A DNA stretch of 64,000 nt, taken from the IMG/VR virus record IMGVR_UViG_3300028840_003924, positions 62,001-126,000 of that record; one strand, 5' to 3'. This DNA is from a virus. The position numbers and the translations under genes are program-made. Below are positions 1 to 9,193 of the stretch, in pieces (positions within the stretch are counted from its first letter, which is position 1; every line of letters starts with the position of its first letter). The notes under the pieces were generated by a model that had not been told where the DNA came from, made no database searches, and worked only from the letters and a program-made list of their open reading frames with translations.

Positions 1-129
1 ACCAATAAGGTCAGACAGGACGTTGCTTTTCTTCGCATCGTCAAATGAACAGCTAAATTCGGGTTGTTTGGCCAACCAAGATTTGAACTCGAAAATCGAA
101 AAACTAGGGTCCTTGCTAGGTCTGTTCAT
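1..129 (-). CDS. Partial unknown protein, runs off the left edge
   Basis: An open frame of 43 codons starts at an ATG whose complement is at 127-129 and continues out of the window. A GGAG lies 7 nt upstream on the minus strand. The visible start reads MNRPSKDPSFSIFEFKSWL, a short charged/aromatic N-terminus. It overlaps the end of the next minus-strand gene by 14 nt, as is common in this operon. No family is recognised from so little sequence. Confidence 0.6.
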   Translation of the reverse strand, partial: MNRPSKDPSFSIFEFKSWLAKQPEFSCSFDDAKKSNVLSDLIG

Positions 130-982
130 CAAAAAACTCCAAAAGACTATCCGCTTCTATATAGGGTGCGTTGTCATAATTCGGGCCACTTGAGTGATCG
201 GCAATTTTGATATCCAGGTCTTCTTGATCCTTCAACCAGTGGAATAAGCCACCAATCACCTCGTGCGTAACAGCATGTTGCGGATACATCCAGAGATTAT
301 TTGGTAAGCTAACCGCTGCTGGACGCTCGTCTCGAAATGCATCATCGCAGCAAAATAGCGCCAGTCGCCTGACTTTACACCTTCGAGCCAAGCAAATAGC
401 TCCGCATATTGGATTTCGATAATCGTCAAGTAGATGTGATATACCCATTTTCGTCCCAAATGCTTTATTCCCCGTGGGAACATAGTAAAAGCATGTGCCC
501 TTGTACCGTTTGATGAACTTGGGATAAGTTCTTACGGAGCAAACACATCGGGGCCTATAAGTGTGTAAGGGGAGATAAGACATGCATTGCTGATAGGGGT
601 TGTTGACGAAGTAGAAATCCATCCGGCGCTTTACTATACCTTCACTATCGACGTGCCACTTTGCCAAACTTCGGTTCGTACCAATAATGCACACATCTGC
701 TGGTAGCTTGTGCAACAAGTCTCTCTCTTCATTGAACCGATAACCGTCTGAGACAATCAAAACTTTGGACAACGTAGGCAGAAACTCTGAACCAATTTCT
801 GGAATGTGCTGACTACGGATGTCAATCTCATTCTCCATCAGAAACTTATATTCAGACCGATCTATGAATCGATTTAGATCAACCGGCGAACACTTCTGGT
901 TGAAATCACGTACCCATAAACCGCTCTTCGTGAGAAGGTAGTTGTTACGATTACGATGTCTCTTAATGAGAAGCTTTGACAT
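116..982 (-). CDS. Unknown protein, possible MptE/DUF115-like nucleotide-sugar fold
   Basis: This is a 288-residue soluble protein without a signal peptide. Around residues 70-110 a hydrophobic strand (KVLIVSDGY) is followed by a second one (DVCIIGTNRSLAKW). That arrangement resembles the Rossmann-like core of MptE/DUF115 proteins and related phage glycan enzymes. It contains many Cys and Arg residues in the middle. It is last but one in a minus-strand run with virion genes, so it may be a structural accessory or glycan-related protein. The family assignment is a guess from strand pattern; the gene itself is well supported by length and context. Confidence 0.5.
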   Translation of the reverse strand: MSKLLIKRHRNRNNYLLTKSGLWVRDFNQKCSPVDLNRFIDRSEYKFLMENEIDIRSQHIPEIGSEFLPTLSKVLIVSDGYRFNEERDLLHKLPADVCIIGTNRSLAKWHVDSEGIVKRRMDFYFVNNPYQQCMSYLPLHTYRPRCVCSVRTYPKFIKRYKGTCFYYVPTGNKAFGTKMGISHLLDDYRNPICGAICLARRCKVRRLALFCCDDAFRDERPAAVSLPNNLWMYPQHAVTHEVIGGLFHWLKDQEDLDIKIADHSSGPNYDNAPYIEADSLLEFFDEQT

Positions 983-1008
983 GATCTAACTTAGTAACCA
1001 AGAGGTAA

Positions 1009-3339
1009 TTAGGGTTTGCAGGGCACCAAAGCGAAGCAGTATTGGCCATCTTCCCCTTCACTCATTAGTTTACTGGTATCCAACTGTATTTTGACTTCAG
1101 CAGGCTCGACAACGAAGGTGAGGTCTTCCGGGTTCTCTACCCGAAGTGGGATATGGTCAGGTATACCCTCAACACTAATTGTGCTCACCATTCCTTCCAC
1201 CTCAATGACGGATGGAATGTCATGCTCAACTTGGATCACGGTCGGCACATTTGCCGCATCGATACTAAGAATACGAGGAGCATCGCCCCATTCCACTGGC
1301 AGATTATTGGGTAGCGAACTGGCGTCAACCTGTATCATTGGCCATTCGGATGGCACCTGGACTTGGATTTCAGACGGCATCCTTTCGACGCCCCGCACGT
1401 CAATGATACTCGGAATGGTGGGGCTGTCCAAAGTGATCTTTGTAGGCAAATCATGTTCAAGCTGTACAGGCGAGATTTTGGGGACCTCAAGTTGAATCCT
1501 TGACGGAATACCTGTTATATCGTAATCGACTCCGACACCCGGCTGGGCTAGGGCAATGTCTTCGTCAAAGTCATAATAACCATCTTCCACAAGCTTACGC
1601 ATAAAGGGCTGCATCGCTGCGCCGCCGCCACCTGTTGCACTGGAGCACTGGCATGTCACCTCGCAACTGATGATCGGGGGGCTACCCCATTCTATCGAAA
1701 TAGCCGATGGGAAATCGCAACACCCCTCTATACTGATTACAGACGGTAGATCACAACCCACCAAACTGATGACATCAGGTAAATTATCTTGCACGATAAT
1801 CGGATTGGGAATGTTGTCATTAACACTAAGTGTGTAAGACAACCCATCTTTTACACTGATTGTGTAGCTCAAGCCACTATAGACACTGATCGTCCCCTTC
1901 CCCGAGACCAGCCCCGAAACCTGGACCACACTGGGTATTCCATCCAAGACGGAAATTGTGTAAGACAAGCCATCTTTCACAGAGATGGTCGTTGGGATAT
2001 CATGACTGACGCTAACAGTAACGTCAACGTCAACGCTTACACTAACTTCAGCCGAGATGGTGGATGGAATACTGTCAACGACACTGATCACTGATGGCAA
2101 GTTGTCAACCACCCTGATTTCGGAGGGGATATTTACGCTCCCAAAGGCGATCTCCGAGGGGATATCCACAGGCCCAAAACTGATTACAGACGGTATATCA
2201 ACGGGGCCAAAACTGATAATGGACGGTATGTCAACGGGCCCAAAACTGATTACAGACGGTATATCGAGCGATGGTACGAAACTGATCACAGAGGGAATAT
2301 CCAGAGGCGGCACTATGCTGATTACACTGGGGATGTCGCCTATGAGCGAAATCGTAGTTGGTATCTCAGGTGTAATGCTGATAACCGATGGAATCGGCGG
2401 AATAATACTGATGACGCTAGGTACGTTAATGTCAATGTTGAAGCTCGGTATTGACACTCCAAAACCGCCTTCGATTTCAATCGGAGGCAAAACAATGGGC
2501 GGAAGTGGTGGTGGCTCCGGAATGCTTACCGGTGGTAAATCAAATGGAGGAATGTCGATAGATGGAATCGGAATAATGACATTCTCGTCCGGTGGTGGTA
2601 CTTCGGGTTCTAACTCTTCCGTCCGCTGCGCAGCACTCTGAACGATTTCACATGTCGGCGTCTTGACCGTTATAATAGGATCAACACTATTGAATGTCTC
2701 GCCCGTAGGGTACAACTTCTGCCCGTCAGCGGCAGTTGATGTTGTGGTCCCGTCTCCAAAGTCAATGCGAAATTCCGAGAACTCACCATCAACATTCACT
2801 TGATACTCAATGAGGACGCCTTCGCAGGTGTCTACCGATACTACTTGGTAGGCAAACTGAATCTCGGGGCAACCACCATCATCAGGGCAGTCATCAACAT
2901 CCAACTCATCCAAACAACAAATCAGGTTGTCTTCTTCATCACAAACACCACCAAGATATTCCTCCACCTGGATGATCCCCAACGCCAGTTGGTTGTGATG
3001 CTCAGCAATTACATAACTTCGGATATCCGTGTTCTCTATGTTGAATATGGTTTCGTCACCACCAAGATTCCTAACGCAATCCTTGAGAGTGATAACCTTC
3101 CCATATGCATTCTTCTCAACAGAGTCGTAATACAGAAGTTCGCCAGAAATGTTCGCAAAGCCATTGTCTCCCCAAATATCCTCCTGGTCAGAGCGTACCG
3201 GACGTATTGAAATCTCACCAGCCCACGGCTGGTTATCAGCAGTGATTACCGTCTCCGTCGTGTTGTACACGAGGAAGAGCGTGTAGTCGCTGTCGAGTGC
3301 GTCCGGATAAACAGGGACTGGAGGGAAATTAACTGGCAT
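1009..3339 (-). CDS. Large repetitive virion protein with IPSVIS 11-residue repeats
   Basis: A 776-residue protein with AGGAG upstream of its ATG. Residues 1-130 match the N-terminal module of the next two genes (YP-x-ALD-x-D near the start, then an AEHHN motif and an IEEYLGG helix). A short PKD-like segment with FGDGTTT follows at about 190-235, then a Pro-rich linker (250-290). From about 295 the chain is made of units of roughly 11 residues around (D/N)(I/L)PSVIS(F/I/V), over 25 in all, interrupted by a Gly/Cys-rich spacer (about 560-620). Such regular short beta units suggest an elongated fibre or beta-solenoid stalk. Likely role: a tail or capsid decoration fibre on the virion surface. 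Function is inferred; the repeats are directly visible. Confidence 0.65.
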   Translation of the reverse strand: MPVNFPPVPVYPDALDSDYTLFLVYNTTETVITADNQPWAGEISIRPVRSDQEDIWGDNGFANISGELLYYDSVEKNAYGKVITLKDCVRNLGGDETIFNIENTDIRSYVIAEHHNQLALGIIQVEEYLGGVCDEEDNLICCLDELDVDDCPDDGGCPEIQFAYQVVSVDTCEGVLIEYQVNVDGEFSEFRIDFGDGTTTSTAADGQKLYPTGETFNSVDPIITVKTPTCEIVQSAAQRTEELEPEVPPPDENVIIPIPSIDIPPFDLPPVSIPEPPPLPPIVLPPIEIEGGFGVSIPSFNIDINVPSVISIIPPIPSVISITPEIPTTISLIGDIPSVISIVPPLDIPSVISFVPSLDIPSVISFGPVDIPSIISFGPVDIPSVISFGPVDIPSEIAFGSVNIPSEIRVVDNLPSVISVVDSIPSTISAEVSVSVDVDVTVSVSHDIPTTISVKDGLSYTISVLDGIPSVVQVSGLVSGKGTISVYSGLSYTISVKDGLSYTLSVNDNIPNPIIVQDNLPDVISLVGCDLPSVISIEGCCDFPSAISIEWGSPPIISCEVTCQCSSATGGGGAAMQPFMRKLVEDGYYDFDEDIALAQPGVGVDYDITGIPSRIQLEVPKISPVQLEHDLPTKITLDSPTIPSIIDVRGVERMPSEIQVQVPSEWPMIQVDASSLPNNLPVEWGDAPRILSIDAANVPTVIQVEHDIPSVIEVEGMVSTISVEGIPDHIPLRVENPEDLTFVVEPAEVKIQLDTSKLMSEGEDGQYCFALVPCKP
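2120..2300 (-). repeat. 33-bp tandem repeats encoding DIPSVISFGPV units
   Basis: Near-identical 33-nt units recur here; the plus strand shows GGCCCAAAACTGATTACAGA and close variants several times. Each unit encodes 11 residues of the virion protein. The repeats flanking this block are the same at protein level but more diverged in DNA, so this block looks like the most recently expanded part. Confidence 0.8.
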
Positions 3340-3370
3340 TTTGCTCCTACTATCTCAACCCGTATGTATG

Positions 3371-5527
3371 CTAAAACACAGTCATAATAAACTGTTCGTT
3401 GCTCGTTGGCCTGCTCCCTAATGAACTAAAGGTCAAGTCAATTTCGTTGAACTTAATGAAGGCATTTGCGCTGTAGTCGTAAGACAAGTACGCTCGACGG
3501 TCTCCATCCGAAGCGGCCCGTAGTGTTTGCGAAGTATCAGCATAGCCATCAATGTTCGCATCCTGTAGTGAACGGAATGAAGCCGCTCCGACACCCGGCC
3601 CCCCTGATGTCCAAACATTCGTGTTGGGGTCATACGCCGAAACCTCACCCGAATTGTTGAATACATACACACCGCCCGAGAGAGGCACCATCTCCATCTC
3701 TGTTCGTGCCGTCCCAGCGATATCGAGTAACTTGCGAACATCCGTGGCCACGTCAGATAGCGTACCTTCTGTCCTGTAGAAGTTCCTAATTCTGAAGAAG
3801 CCGCCAGGACCAGCATCGTTACGAGCGAAGAAACCATTTTCGCCTTGGAAACAACCACGGTACGTCGCAGGTGCCGAATCGGCATACGTCAATAATTCGT
3901 CTGCCCCGTTTATGAAGTTCGAGGCATCATAAGTTGACGTAGTCGTTGTCAGGGTGCTGAGGTTGTGTCGGAATCGCTCCAAGCTAATGTCCGTTGGCGA
4001 ACCCGTAATCGTATCGTGCCCGAAGATAATGTAGATGGCGTCCGGACTACTGAAAGTAAACCAGTTCCAGAACTTCGTCTGCGTCTCCCCGATAGCCAAC
4101 CCAGCGGATGACCACGTTTCGTTGAATGGCTCGAACTGTTTGTAGCGTATAGTTGAGGAGTCTTCAGCCCAGGATAGAATTGCTTGGCCCCTATCTCCCG
4201 AGGCCGTCAAACCCTTCGGAGCCAACCCAGCATTGCGTAAGAAGATATCCCGTTGGTACGTTTGGTTGGGGTAACCCGACATGAACGAGTAGTCCCTTGT
4301 GACGCTAAGCTCTGGCATCACCTCAGATTTGAACGTTTCGCTCGTCAACCCGAACTCGTAAGTCCGAAGGTTCTTCGTGATCGACAATGTTCCCTTCGGT
4401 GAATCAAAAGCTAGGAGCCACAAATTTGTCTGCTCGACTACGTTTACGGCATCCTCCAGCGTAGTAATTCGGTAGGCACCTAACTCCGTATCCACCCTCA
4501 AAACAACATCATAGATACCCCCGACAGAATATAAGGCGGTCGTGAGTGGTGCGCTTTGGTGGGTTAGGTCATCGTTCAATATCCAGGTGTATTCCACAAC
4601 TGGGTCTTCCGTTTGTTCGCCATTATCGGTAGCTTCGATGTTAACCACAGTGTCCGTGCGAACCTTCGTCGGAGCTACGAGGAAACTGGCTTCATCAGGC
4701 GCAGGCGCTCTAGCTGTAAAGAACTCGGGGAGTGTCACCGTATCTCGACCGAATGGGTTTCCAACGGTCAATGTCACGTCATACTTACCCGGTGTGAAAT
4801 AGGTGTGCGTGGCCCGTCGATCATCCTCTGATGGGTCTTGAAGTGTGGCACAAGGCACAGCGCCGACAGCAATCGGCGTTAAAGTGGGTGTCGGCGATGT
4901 AGATACCGATATTCCCGATATTGAAGGACCAGAGATCACACCACCGCCGTCCCCAAAGTCCCACACCCAGGATGTTGGGTAGCGAAAGCTTACATCTGTG
5001 AAGTTGACGGTCGCTGGCACAATACCGATTGTCTTATCGGCTGTGAACCACGCCCGTGGTGTTAACACTAACCGCCTAAGGAAGTTCAACCGCCCGGTAA
5101 GAGTGTCGCCGTATGGCAATACATCAATTTGGCCCTTCACGCCAACAAACTCTTCAATAGCAATGAGGGCGTCTTTGATGGAATTGTGGTGGTCTGCGTA
5201 GACATTCATCGTCACATTTGTGAAACCTTTGAGCTTCGTCACGTCCTCAAAATTTGGCATGATTTCAAGGCTGTCGAAAGTGGTATCCGTATGTGAGCCG
5301 TAATAGAAGGACGTTCCCCTTACCTCCGGTTCGTTACACTGTTCGGTTAGGGTAATGATGCCGGTAGGCGGGAATCTATCCATAACGCCCGGATCAGCGG
5401 AAACGGTAATAGATGTGTCACCAGGGTTGTAGTCCTCTATGAGAACTGCTCGTAGAGAATCATGAACGACAAACAGATTGTCGTCAGTATCGAGTACTTC
5501 GGGATATGTCGTACCTGAGGGAATCAT
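3371..5527 (-). CDS. Virion protein with PKD domains and Kelch-like C-terminus
   Basis: A 718-residue protein whose ATG overlaps the stop of the upstream gene (TAATG). The N-terminal about 150 residues are the same module as in both neighbours (YPEVLDTDDNLFVV, ADHHNSIKDALIAIEEFVG). A first PKD domain lies at about 165-270 with WVWDFGDGGG and THTYFTPGKYDVTLTV, and a second at about 280-365 (YSVGGIYDVVLRV). The C-terminal half has beta-rich stretches including a Kelch-like SGGVYVFNNSGEVSAYDP. PKD and propeller folds on phage particles are usually exposed and bind host surfaces or glycans. Likely a tail-fibre or decoration protein. Confidence 0.65.
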   Translation of the reverse strand: MIPSGTTYPEVLDTDDNLFVVHDSLRAVLIEDYNPGDTSITVSADPGVMDRFPPTGIITLTEQCNEPEVRGTSFYYGSHTDTTFDSLEIMPNFEDVTKLKGFTNVTMNVYADHHNSIKDALIAIEEFVGVKGQIDVLPYGDTLTGRLNFLRRLVLTPRAWFTADKTIGIVPATVNFTDVSFRYPTSWVWDFGDGGGVISGPSISGISVSTSPTPTLTPIAVGAVPCATLQDPSEDDRRATHTYFTPGKYDVTLTVGNPFGRDTVTLPEFFTARAPAPDEASFLVAPTKVRTDTVVNIEATDNGEQTEDPVVEYTWILNDDLTHQSAPLTTALYSVGGIYDVVLRVDTELGAYRITTLEDAVNVVEQTNLWLLAFDSPKGTLSITKNLRTYEFGLTSETFKSEVMPELSVTRDYSFMSGYPNQTYQRDIFLRNAGLAPKGLTASGDRGQAILSWAEDSSTIRYKQFEPFNETWSSAGLAIGETQTKFWNWFTFSSPDAIYIIFGHDTITGSPTDISLERFRHNLSTLTTTTSTYDASNFINGADELLTYADSAPATYRGCFQGENGFFARNDAGPGGFFRIRNFYRTEGTLSDVATDVRKLLDIAGTARTEMEMVPLSGGVYVFNNSGEVSAYDPNTNVWTSGGPGVGAASFRSLQDANIDGYADTSQTLRAASDGDRRAYLSYDYSANAFIKFNEIDLTFSSLGSRPTSNEQFIMTVF

Positions 5528-6492
5528 TAAGTCACCACAATTTCATAGTCCACCGTTACCAACTGAATACTCTGATCGGCAAAAACCACAAGCACGCTGG
5601 GTTTGTAGGCACCTGCGGCAGAATACGTGTGTGTCGTTGAGTGGATGTTTGGATTCTCGAAAGTCTCTTGATTGCCATCGCCAAAGTTCCAGTGACGCAC
5701 GATAATGTCTCCATCCGTTTGGTCGACAAAATTGAATACTGTTGAAGTAGTGCCCATTTCGGGCGTTACGTAGAAAAAGCCAGGGGTCTTCGTGTTATCG
5801 ATTTGGATATAGTCCAATTTGTTGGTAACGCACTGTCCGCCTAATGAAGTTACAATGCGAAGCTGAACGCTAAAGTTCCCTTCGGAATTGTATGTATGTG
5901 TCGGGTTCCTTTCCGTCGACGTGCCGCCATCACCAAAGTCCCAAAGGTAACGAATCGCATCGGTGGTCGAAAAGTTCTGAAAGCGGACCTTCATCGGACT
6001 CGACCCCCGTCGAGGCCAAGCTCGGAAAAGGGCTCGGGGAGAAAGGAATTTTGCCTCCAAAGTGGTCAGCCGATGGTTATATGAACCCTCAGCAGGGTCG
6101 TCACTTGTTCCCAAGTAGTTCTCAATGTTCAGAATGGCATCCTTGATAGCGTTATGATGCTCAGCCATCACGGCGTTACCAACAGACGTACCAATGGACC
6201 AACTGTTCTGTCTGGACCCCGCAAAGCCTCGCTTCAAGTCTTTGAAGACCCCAGTAGTCTTCTCTCCATAGTACATAAGCTCGTCACCCACCCGTAACAA
6301 ACCCTTGTCAGGAAACTTACTCGTGTCACCAACTACCAAGTAACTCCCATTGTACGTTAAGCTTTGCGTCAGTTCGGTCTCAGCATTATTACGAACCGCA
6401 TATAACTCATCGGTGCTGTCGATTGCTTCTGGAAAGACGGATAAATCGCCCGTTACATACCCATCATCCAAGCTGCTCAGTCTGTCGGCCAT
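5527..6492 (-). CDS. Virion protein with two PKD domains
   Basis: A 321-residue protein. The ATG at 6492 is preferred over an in-frame TTG 6 nt upstream because AGGGAG sits about 9 nt before it. The N-terminal module (FPEAIDSTDELYAV, AEHHNAIKDAILNIENYLG) is shared with the two downstream proteins. PKD domain 1 is at about 155-235 (LWDFGDGGTSTERNPTHTY) and PKD 2 at about 240-320 (HWNFGDGNQETF, THTYSAAGAY). It starts inside the end of the upstream gene (29-nt overlap), so the two are probably translationally coupled. Probable surface-exposed virion protein. Confidence 0.7.
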   Translation of the reverse strand: MADRLSSLDDGYVTGDLSVFPEAIDSTDELYAVRNNAETELTQSLTYNGSYLVVGDTSKFPDKGLLRVGDELMYYGEKTTGVFKDLKRGFAGSRQNSWSIGTSVGNAVMAEHHNAIKDAILNIENYLGTSDDPAEGSYNHRLTTLEAKFLSPRALFRAWPRRGSSPMKVRFQNFSTTDAIRYLWDFGDGGTSTERNPTHTYNSEGNFSVQLRIVTSLGGQCVTNKLDYIQIDNTKTPGFFYVTPEMGTTSTVFNFVDQTDGDIIVRHWNFGDGNQETFENPNIHSTTHTYSAAGAYKPSVLVVFADQSIQLVTVDYEIVVT

Positions 6493-7150
6493 CTTCAATT
6501 TCTCCCTGTGTATCTACGTCCGCCTCGGTGTTTTCCCGATTACCAAGTGCTTCTTGGCGGTGTTTGATCAGTTGTCGGATGGTGTCTTTGACCGGGAGCC
6601 CCTCTGGCATGGCATAGATACTCTTGAGGACCTCTGGTTCTGGCGGATTACCTAACAGAAGGCGGGTCTCGATCTCCTGCGTCAGTCGGGCATTCCAATA
6701 CTCACCCTGCACTTCCAAAGAATCCCAGTCTTTCGGCTCCTCGATCTCACATAGTTTCTCAAAGAGGCCGATAAGGAAGTTCGCCTCCTCCTCTTTCCCA
6801 CGAAGCTTCTGTTTGAAGTCCTCGATCTGGTAGTCGATAACCTTCATCTTGCGTCGAGCATTCCGAATATTGATCTGCTCGACCTCATTCAACTGATCTG
6901 GATGCCGGTTCTGCTTGATCTCCTCGATCCGCAACTCTTCGATACGGTAGTTGTCGTAAGATTCTTCAATCATCGTTAGAAACGATTCAATCTCATCTTT
7001 CCTTACAATCAACTCATTCTTACAAGCCTGCATTTTCGACTGCACGGTTGGTTCTTTTCCAATCACGAAGTATTGAAGTTGAAAGAAGCTATGACGCTGA
7101 CGACGACCCTCCGGGGCTAGCTCGTCGATTTTCTTGGACAATTCATTCAT
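6464..7150 (-). CDS. Coiled-coil protein of unknown function
   Basis: 228 residues, rich in Glu, Lys, Gln and Arg. Long heptad-like helices span about 40-140. There is no membrane segment. AAGGAG lies 5 nt before the ATG. It is the first gene of the leftward virion unit, only about 50 nt from the divergent HNH gene, so its promoter must lie in or near 7151-7199. It may be a structural scaffold or chaperone for the fibre-like proteins that follow; no family is recognised. Confidence 0.6.
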   Translation of the reverse strand: MNELSKKIDELAPEGRRQRHSFFQLQYFVIGKEPTVQSKMQACKNELIVRKDEIESFLTMIEESYDNYRIEELRIEEIKQNRHPDQLNEVEQINIRNARRKMKVIDYQIEDFKQKLRGKEEEANFLIGLFEKLCEIEEPKDWDSLEVQGEYWNARLTQEIETRLLLGNPPEPEVLKSIYAMPEGLPVKDTIRQLIKHRQEALGNRENTEADVDTQGEIEDGRQTEQLG

Positions 7151-7199
7151 GTTTACTCCTTGTTATGCCGATATACCTATTAGAGGAACTAGTGACAAA

Positions 7200-8027
7200 A
7201 TGGCATATAAAAAGAAACCAATCCCTACAGGGGTGAAATACCATAAACTCACGGTTATCAGTGAAGTCGAGAATACACGAGGTGACAAGAAACGATATGT
7301 CGCTGTGGAATGTGAATGCGGATCAACCAAAGTAGTTAGATGGGATATGCTCAAATCTGGCGGAACAAAATCATGCGGCTGCCTTGTTTCCAAGAACGCT
7401 AAACGACAAGCAAGAGGGATGGCTTTAGCTAGCGCCCAAAAACGACAATCGCACAATATTGCCTCCTGCCTAGGTAAGAAGTATCACAAGCTCACCATTA
7501 TTGCCCCTTACAAACATCCGAAACAAAAGTGTAGTTGGGGTGTTGTGCAATGCGACTGTGGAACGATTTTCAAAGCTAACCTTGCCAGAGTTAAGCATGG
7601 CCGACTCAAATCGTGCGGTTGTTTGGCATATGATAACGCCATCGATTACGTTAGTGAGGTGGATGGAGAACAACTCAAATGCTTCGGCGGTCGTGGCGGC
7701 TACCAACGAATCTCATCCGGAAAAAACAATGGTCGCTCTCTCATCCACAGACACGAAGCAGACAAGGTATACGAGCGGATTTACGGCACTAATTTACCCA
7801 ACAAGGCATGCGTTCATCATATCGACTCCGTGACAAGTAACAATCGCCTCGATAACTTATGCGTGTTTGAGGGTAATGGTGAACATAAAAGGTATCACAG
7901 AGCATTTGATAAGGCCGCTTACCAATTCCTGAGAGACAATGAGCTTTTGGATGATTTCTACAACCGTTTTCCCGATTTGCAACCCCGTACTTTGAGAGAC
8001 ATGTTAAATGACAGTAAACAAAAATGA
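7200..8027 (+). CDS. HNH homing-type endonuclease with two zinc-binding repeats
   Basis: The ATG at 7200 gives a 275-residue protein. Two tandem four-Cys units come first, each of the form CxCG about 20 residues before SCGC (VECECGS...SCGCLV, then VQCDCGT...SCGCLA), each led by a YHKLT(V/I)I strand. The C-terminal third has an HNH_3-type core: CVHHIDSVTSNNRLDNL with a later HKRYH. Enzymes of this layout are mobile, free-standing endonucleases that cut phage DNA and spread between phages. It sits divergently at the edge of the virion block, which fits an inserted mobile gene. A longer reading from 7134 lacks a good ribosome site. Confidence 0.85.
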   Translation: MAYKKKPIPTGVKYHKLTVISEVENTRGDKKRYVAVECECGSTKVVRWDMLKSGGTKSCGCLVSKNAKRQARGMALASAQKRQSHNIASCLGKKYHKLTIIAPYKHPKQKCSWGVVQCDCGTIFKANLARVKHGRLKSCGCLAYDNAIDYVSEVDGEQLKCFGGRGGYQRISSGKNNGRSLIHRHEADKVYERIYGTNLPNKACVHHIDSVTSNNRLDNLCVFEGNGEHKRYHRAFDKAAYQFLRDNELLDDFYNRFPDLQPRTLRDMLNDSKQK

Positions 8028-8559
8028 TAAGGTAAACGAAACGGGGGCATTGAAAGGTGCGAAAATGTACCTATCACTGCCCATTGAGCACACTAACGAG
8101 GGTGATAACGATTGGCGACCAGAAGTCAAACACCACTTGACAGAAAGTTTTGGGATTGATGTCTTTGATCCTCTGGCCGACGAAAAGCAGAAGCGAGCTA
8201 CGGTGCTTAGGGCGGCGATGGAAAAGGAAGATTTCGATCAGGTAGAAGAAATTGCAACCGCTTTTGTTAAAAAGGACCTAGGAAAGATTGATAGAAGCGA
8301 CTTCTTAATTGCCTACAACCCAAAGGGTGTGCCTACGACTGGCGTACCCTGTGAGGTTCACCACGCCGTTCAACTGAAAAAACCAGTCATGATTGTTTGC
8401 CCAGACGGCAAGCGGGCGGCGTCACTTTGGTACTGGGGTTATATTCGACACGAGTACATCTTTGGATCGTGGGCAGATTTGTACGAATATTTGGAAGAAG
8501 TTGATCAGTTTAAGCATCGTGACAATCACCGGTGGTGGTTCGTTTACAGAATGGTGTAG
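8008..8559 (+). CDS. Nucleoside 2-deoxyribosyltransferase-like protein
   Basis: 183 residues; the first 20 overlap the HNH gene, and an internal Met at 8065 is an alternative start. KMYLSLPIEH at about 20-29 resembles the first strand and YLxxP motif of the 2-deoxyribosyltransferase/DUF4406 fold. RSDFLIAYNP and GVPCEVHHAVQLKKPVMIV at about 100-130 match the later part of that fold, where a Glu in a G-x-x-x-E helix is catalytic. Such phage proteins are linked to nucleotide salvage or NAD-type metabolite handling. Family-level call is fairly good; the substrate is unknown. Confidence 0.55.
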   Translation: MTVNKNDKVNETGALKGAKMYLSLPIEHTNEGDNDWRPEVKHHLTESFGIDVFDPLADEKQKRATVLRAAMEKEDFDQVEEIATAFVKKDLGKIDRSDFLIAYNPKGVPTTGVPCEVHHAVQLKKPVMIVCPDGKRAASLWYWGYIRHEYIFGSWADLYEYLEEVDQFKHRDNHRWWFVYRMV

Positions 8560-8571
8560 GATAATCACACC

Positions 8572-8853
8572 ATGAAACTACCCAAGAAACCACCACGACC
8601 CTACACCCAATGCAAACTCTGCAAAGGGAATGCACAGGAAATGGTCTACATCCCTAAGAAGTTCGCCAAGAAAGACAACGTCCTCAAGATCAAGAGGAAC
8701 GGTGTCTGGGATGACCACTGGGTTGTCACTGAGGTCCACGGAGAAGTCGACGAAACCGTCTTAGATGGTATTCGTCGACTTTGGAAGAAACACCGGCAGC
8801 ATACAGATGTTGTCAAAGGCACATTTAAGAAGCCAGAAGGAGAAGAAGAATGA
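8572..8853 (+). CDS. Small basic protein with a CxxC pair
   Basis: 93 residues, strongly basic, with QCKLCKGN near residue 15 and a charged C-terminus. The stop overlaps the next ATG (ATGATG), so it is coupled to the following gene. One CxxC alone could bind half a zinc site or form a disulfide. No family recognised. Confidence 0.5.
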   Translation: MKLPKKPPRPYTQCKLCKGNAQEMVYIPKKFAKKDNVLKIKRNGVWDDHWVVTEVHGEVDETVLDGIRRLWKKHRQHTDVVKGTFKKPEGEEE

Positions 8854-9170
8854 TGTTCAAAAATATCATGTACTTCGTAGTGACACTTGCCGCAGCTATT
8901 TGCTTGATGATATACGTGCTTAAAGCCTTTGACGGCACCACAACCATCCAACTTCCAGGTGAGATTCCTCAGTACTGGCATAGGCAAGACGAGCGAACCA
9001 TCATTATCATCGGCCACGACCCCGAGATGCATAATTCTCTCACCGGATGTATCGCCCCAGGTCGCAAACACGGTCATTGGAGAATCTATACATTCCGAGA
9101 TCAAGAGGCGTATGAGAGGGTTGCTGATCACGCTAAGACGGCGGTCCACAAAGCCTTCCCCTCAGAATAG
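8850..9170 (+). CDS. Small membrane-anchored protein
   Basis: 106 residues with a single hydrophobic segment at about 5-24 (MYFVVTLAAAICLMIYVL), followed by a soluble domain of about 80 residues. GGAGAAGAAG precedes the ATG. Probably an inner-membrane protein with the C-terminal domain outside the cytoplasm. No family recognised; conserved neighbours do not indicate a role. Confidence 0.5.
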   Translation: MMFKNIMYFVVTLAAAICLMIYVLKAFDGTTTIQLPGEIPQYWHRQDERTIIIIGHDPEMHNSLTGCIAPGRKHGHWRIYTFRDQEAYERVADHAKTAVHKAFPSE

Positions 9171-9193
9171 CCATATCTCTACTTTACTAAGGT

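Noticed and set aside
2120-2300. CRISPR-like direct repeats
   Set aside because: The 33-nt units are contiguous without spacers and encode protein repeats; no cas genes are nearby.
2057-2641. 194-codon plus-strand frame opposite the IPSVIS gene
   Set aside because: It is the antisense of a low-complexity repeat, giving a repetitive ITDGISTGPK-type product with no ribosome site. The minus-strand reading has the conserved N-terminal module and a good ribosome site.
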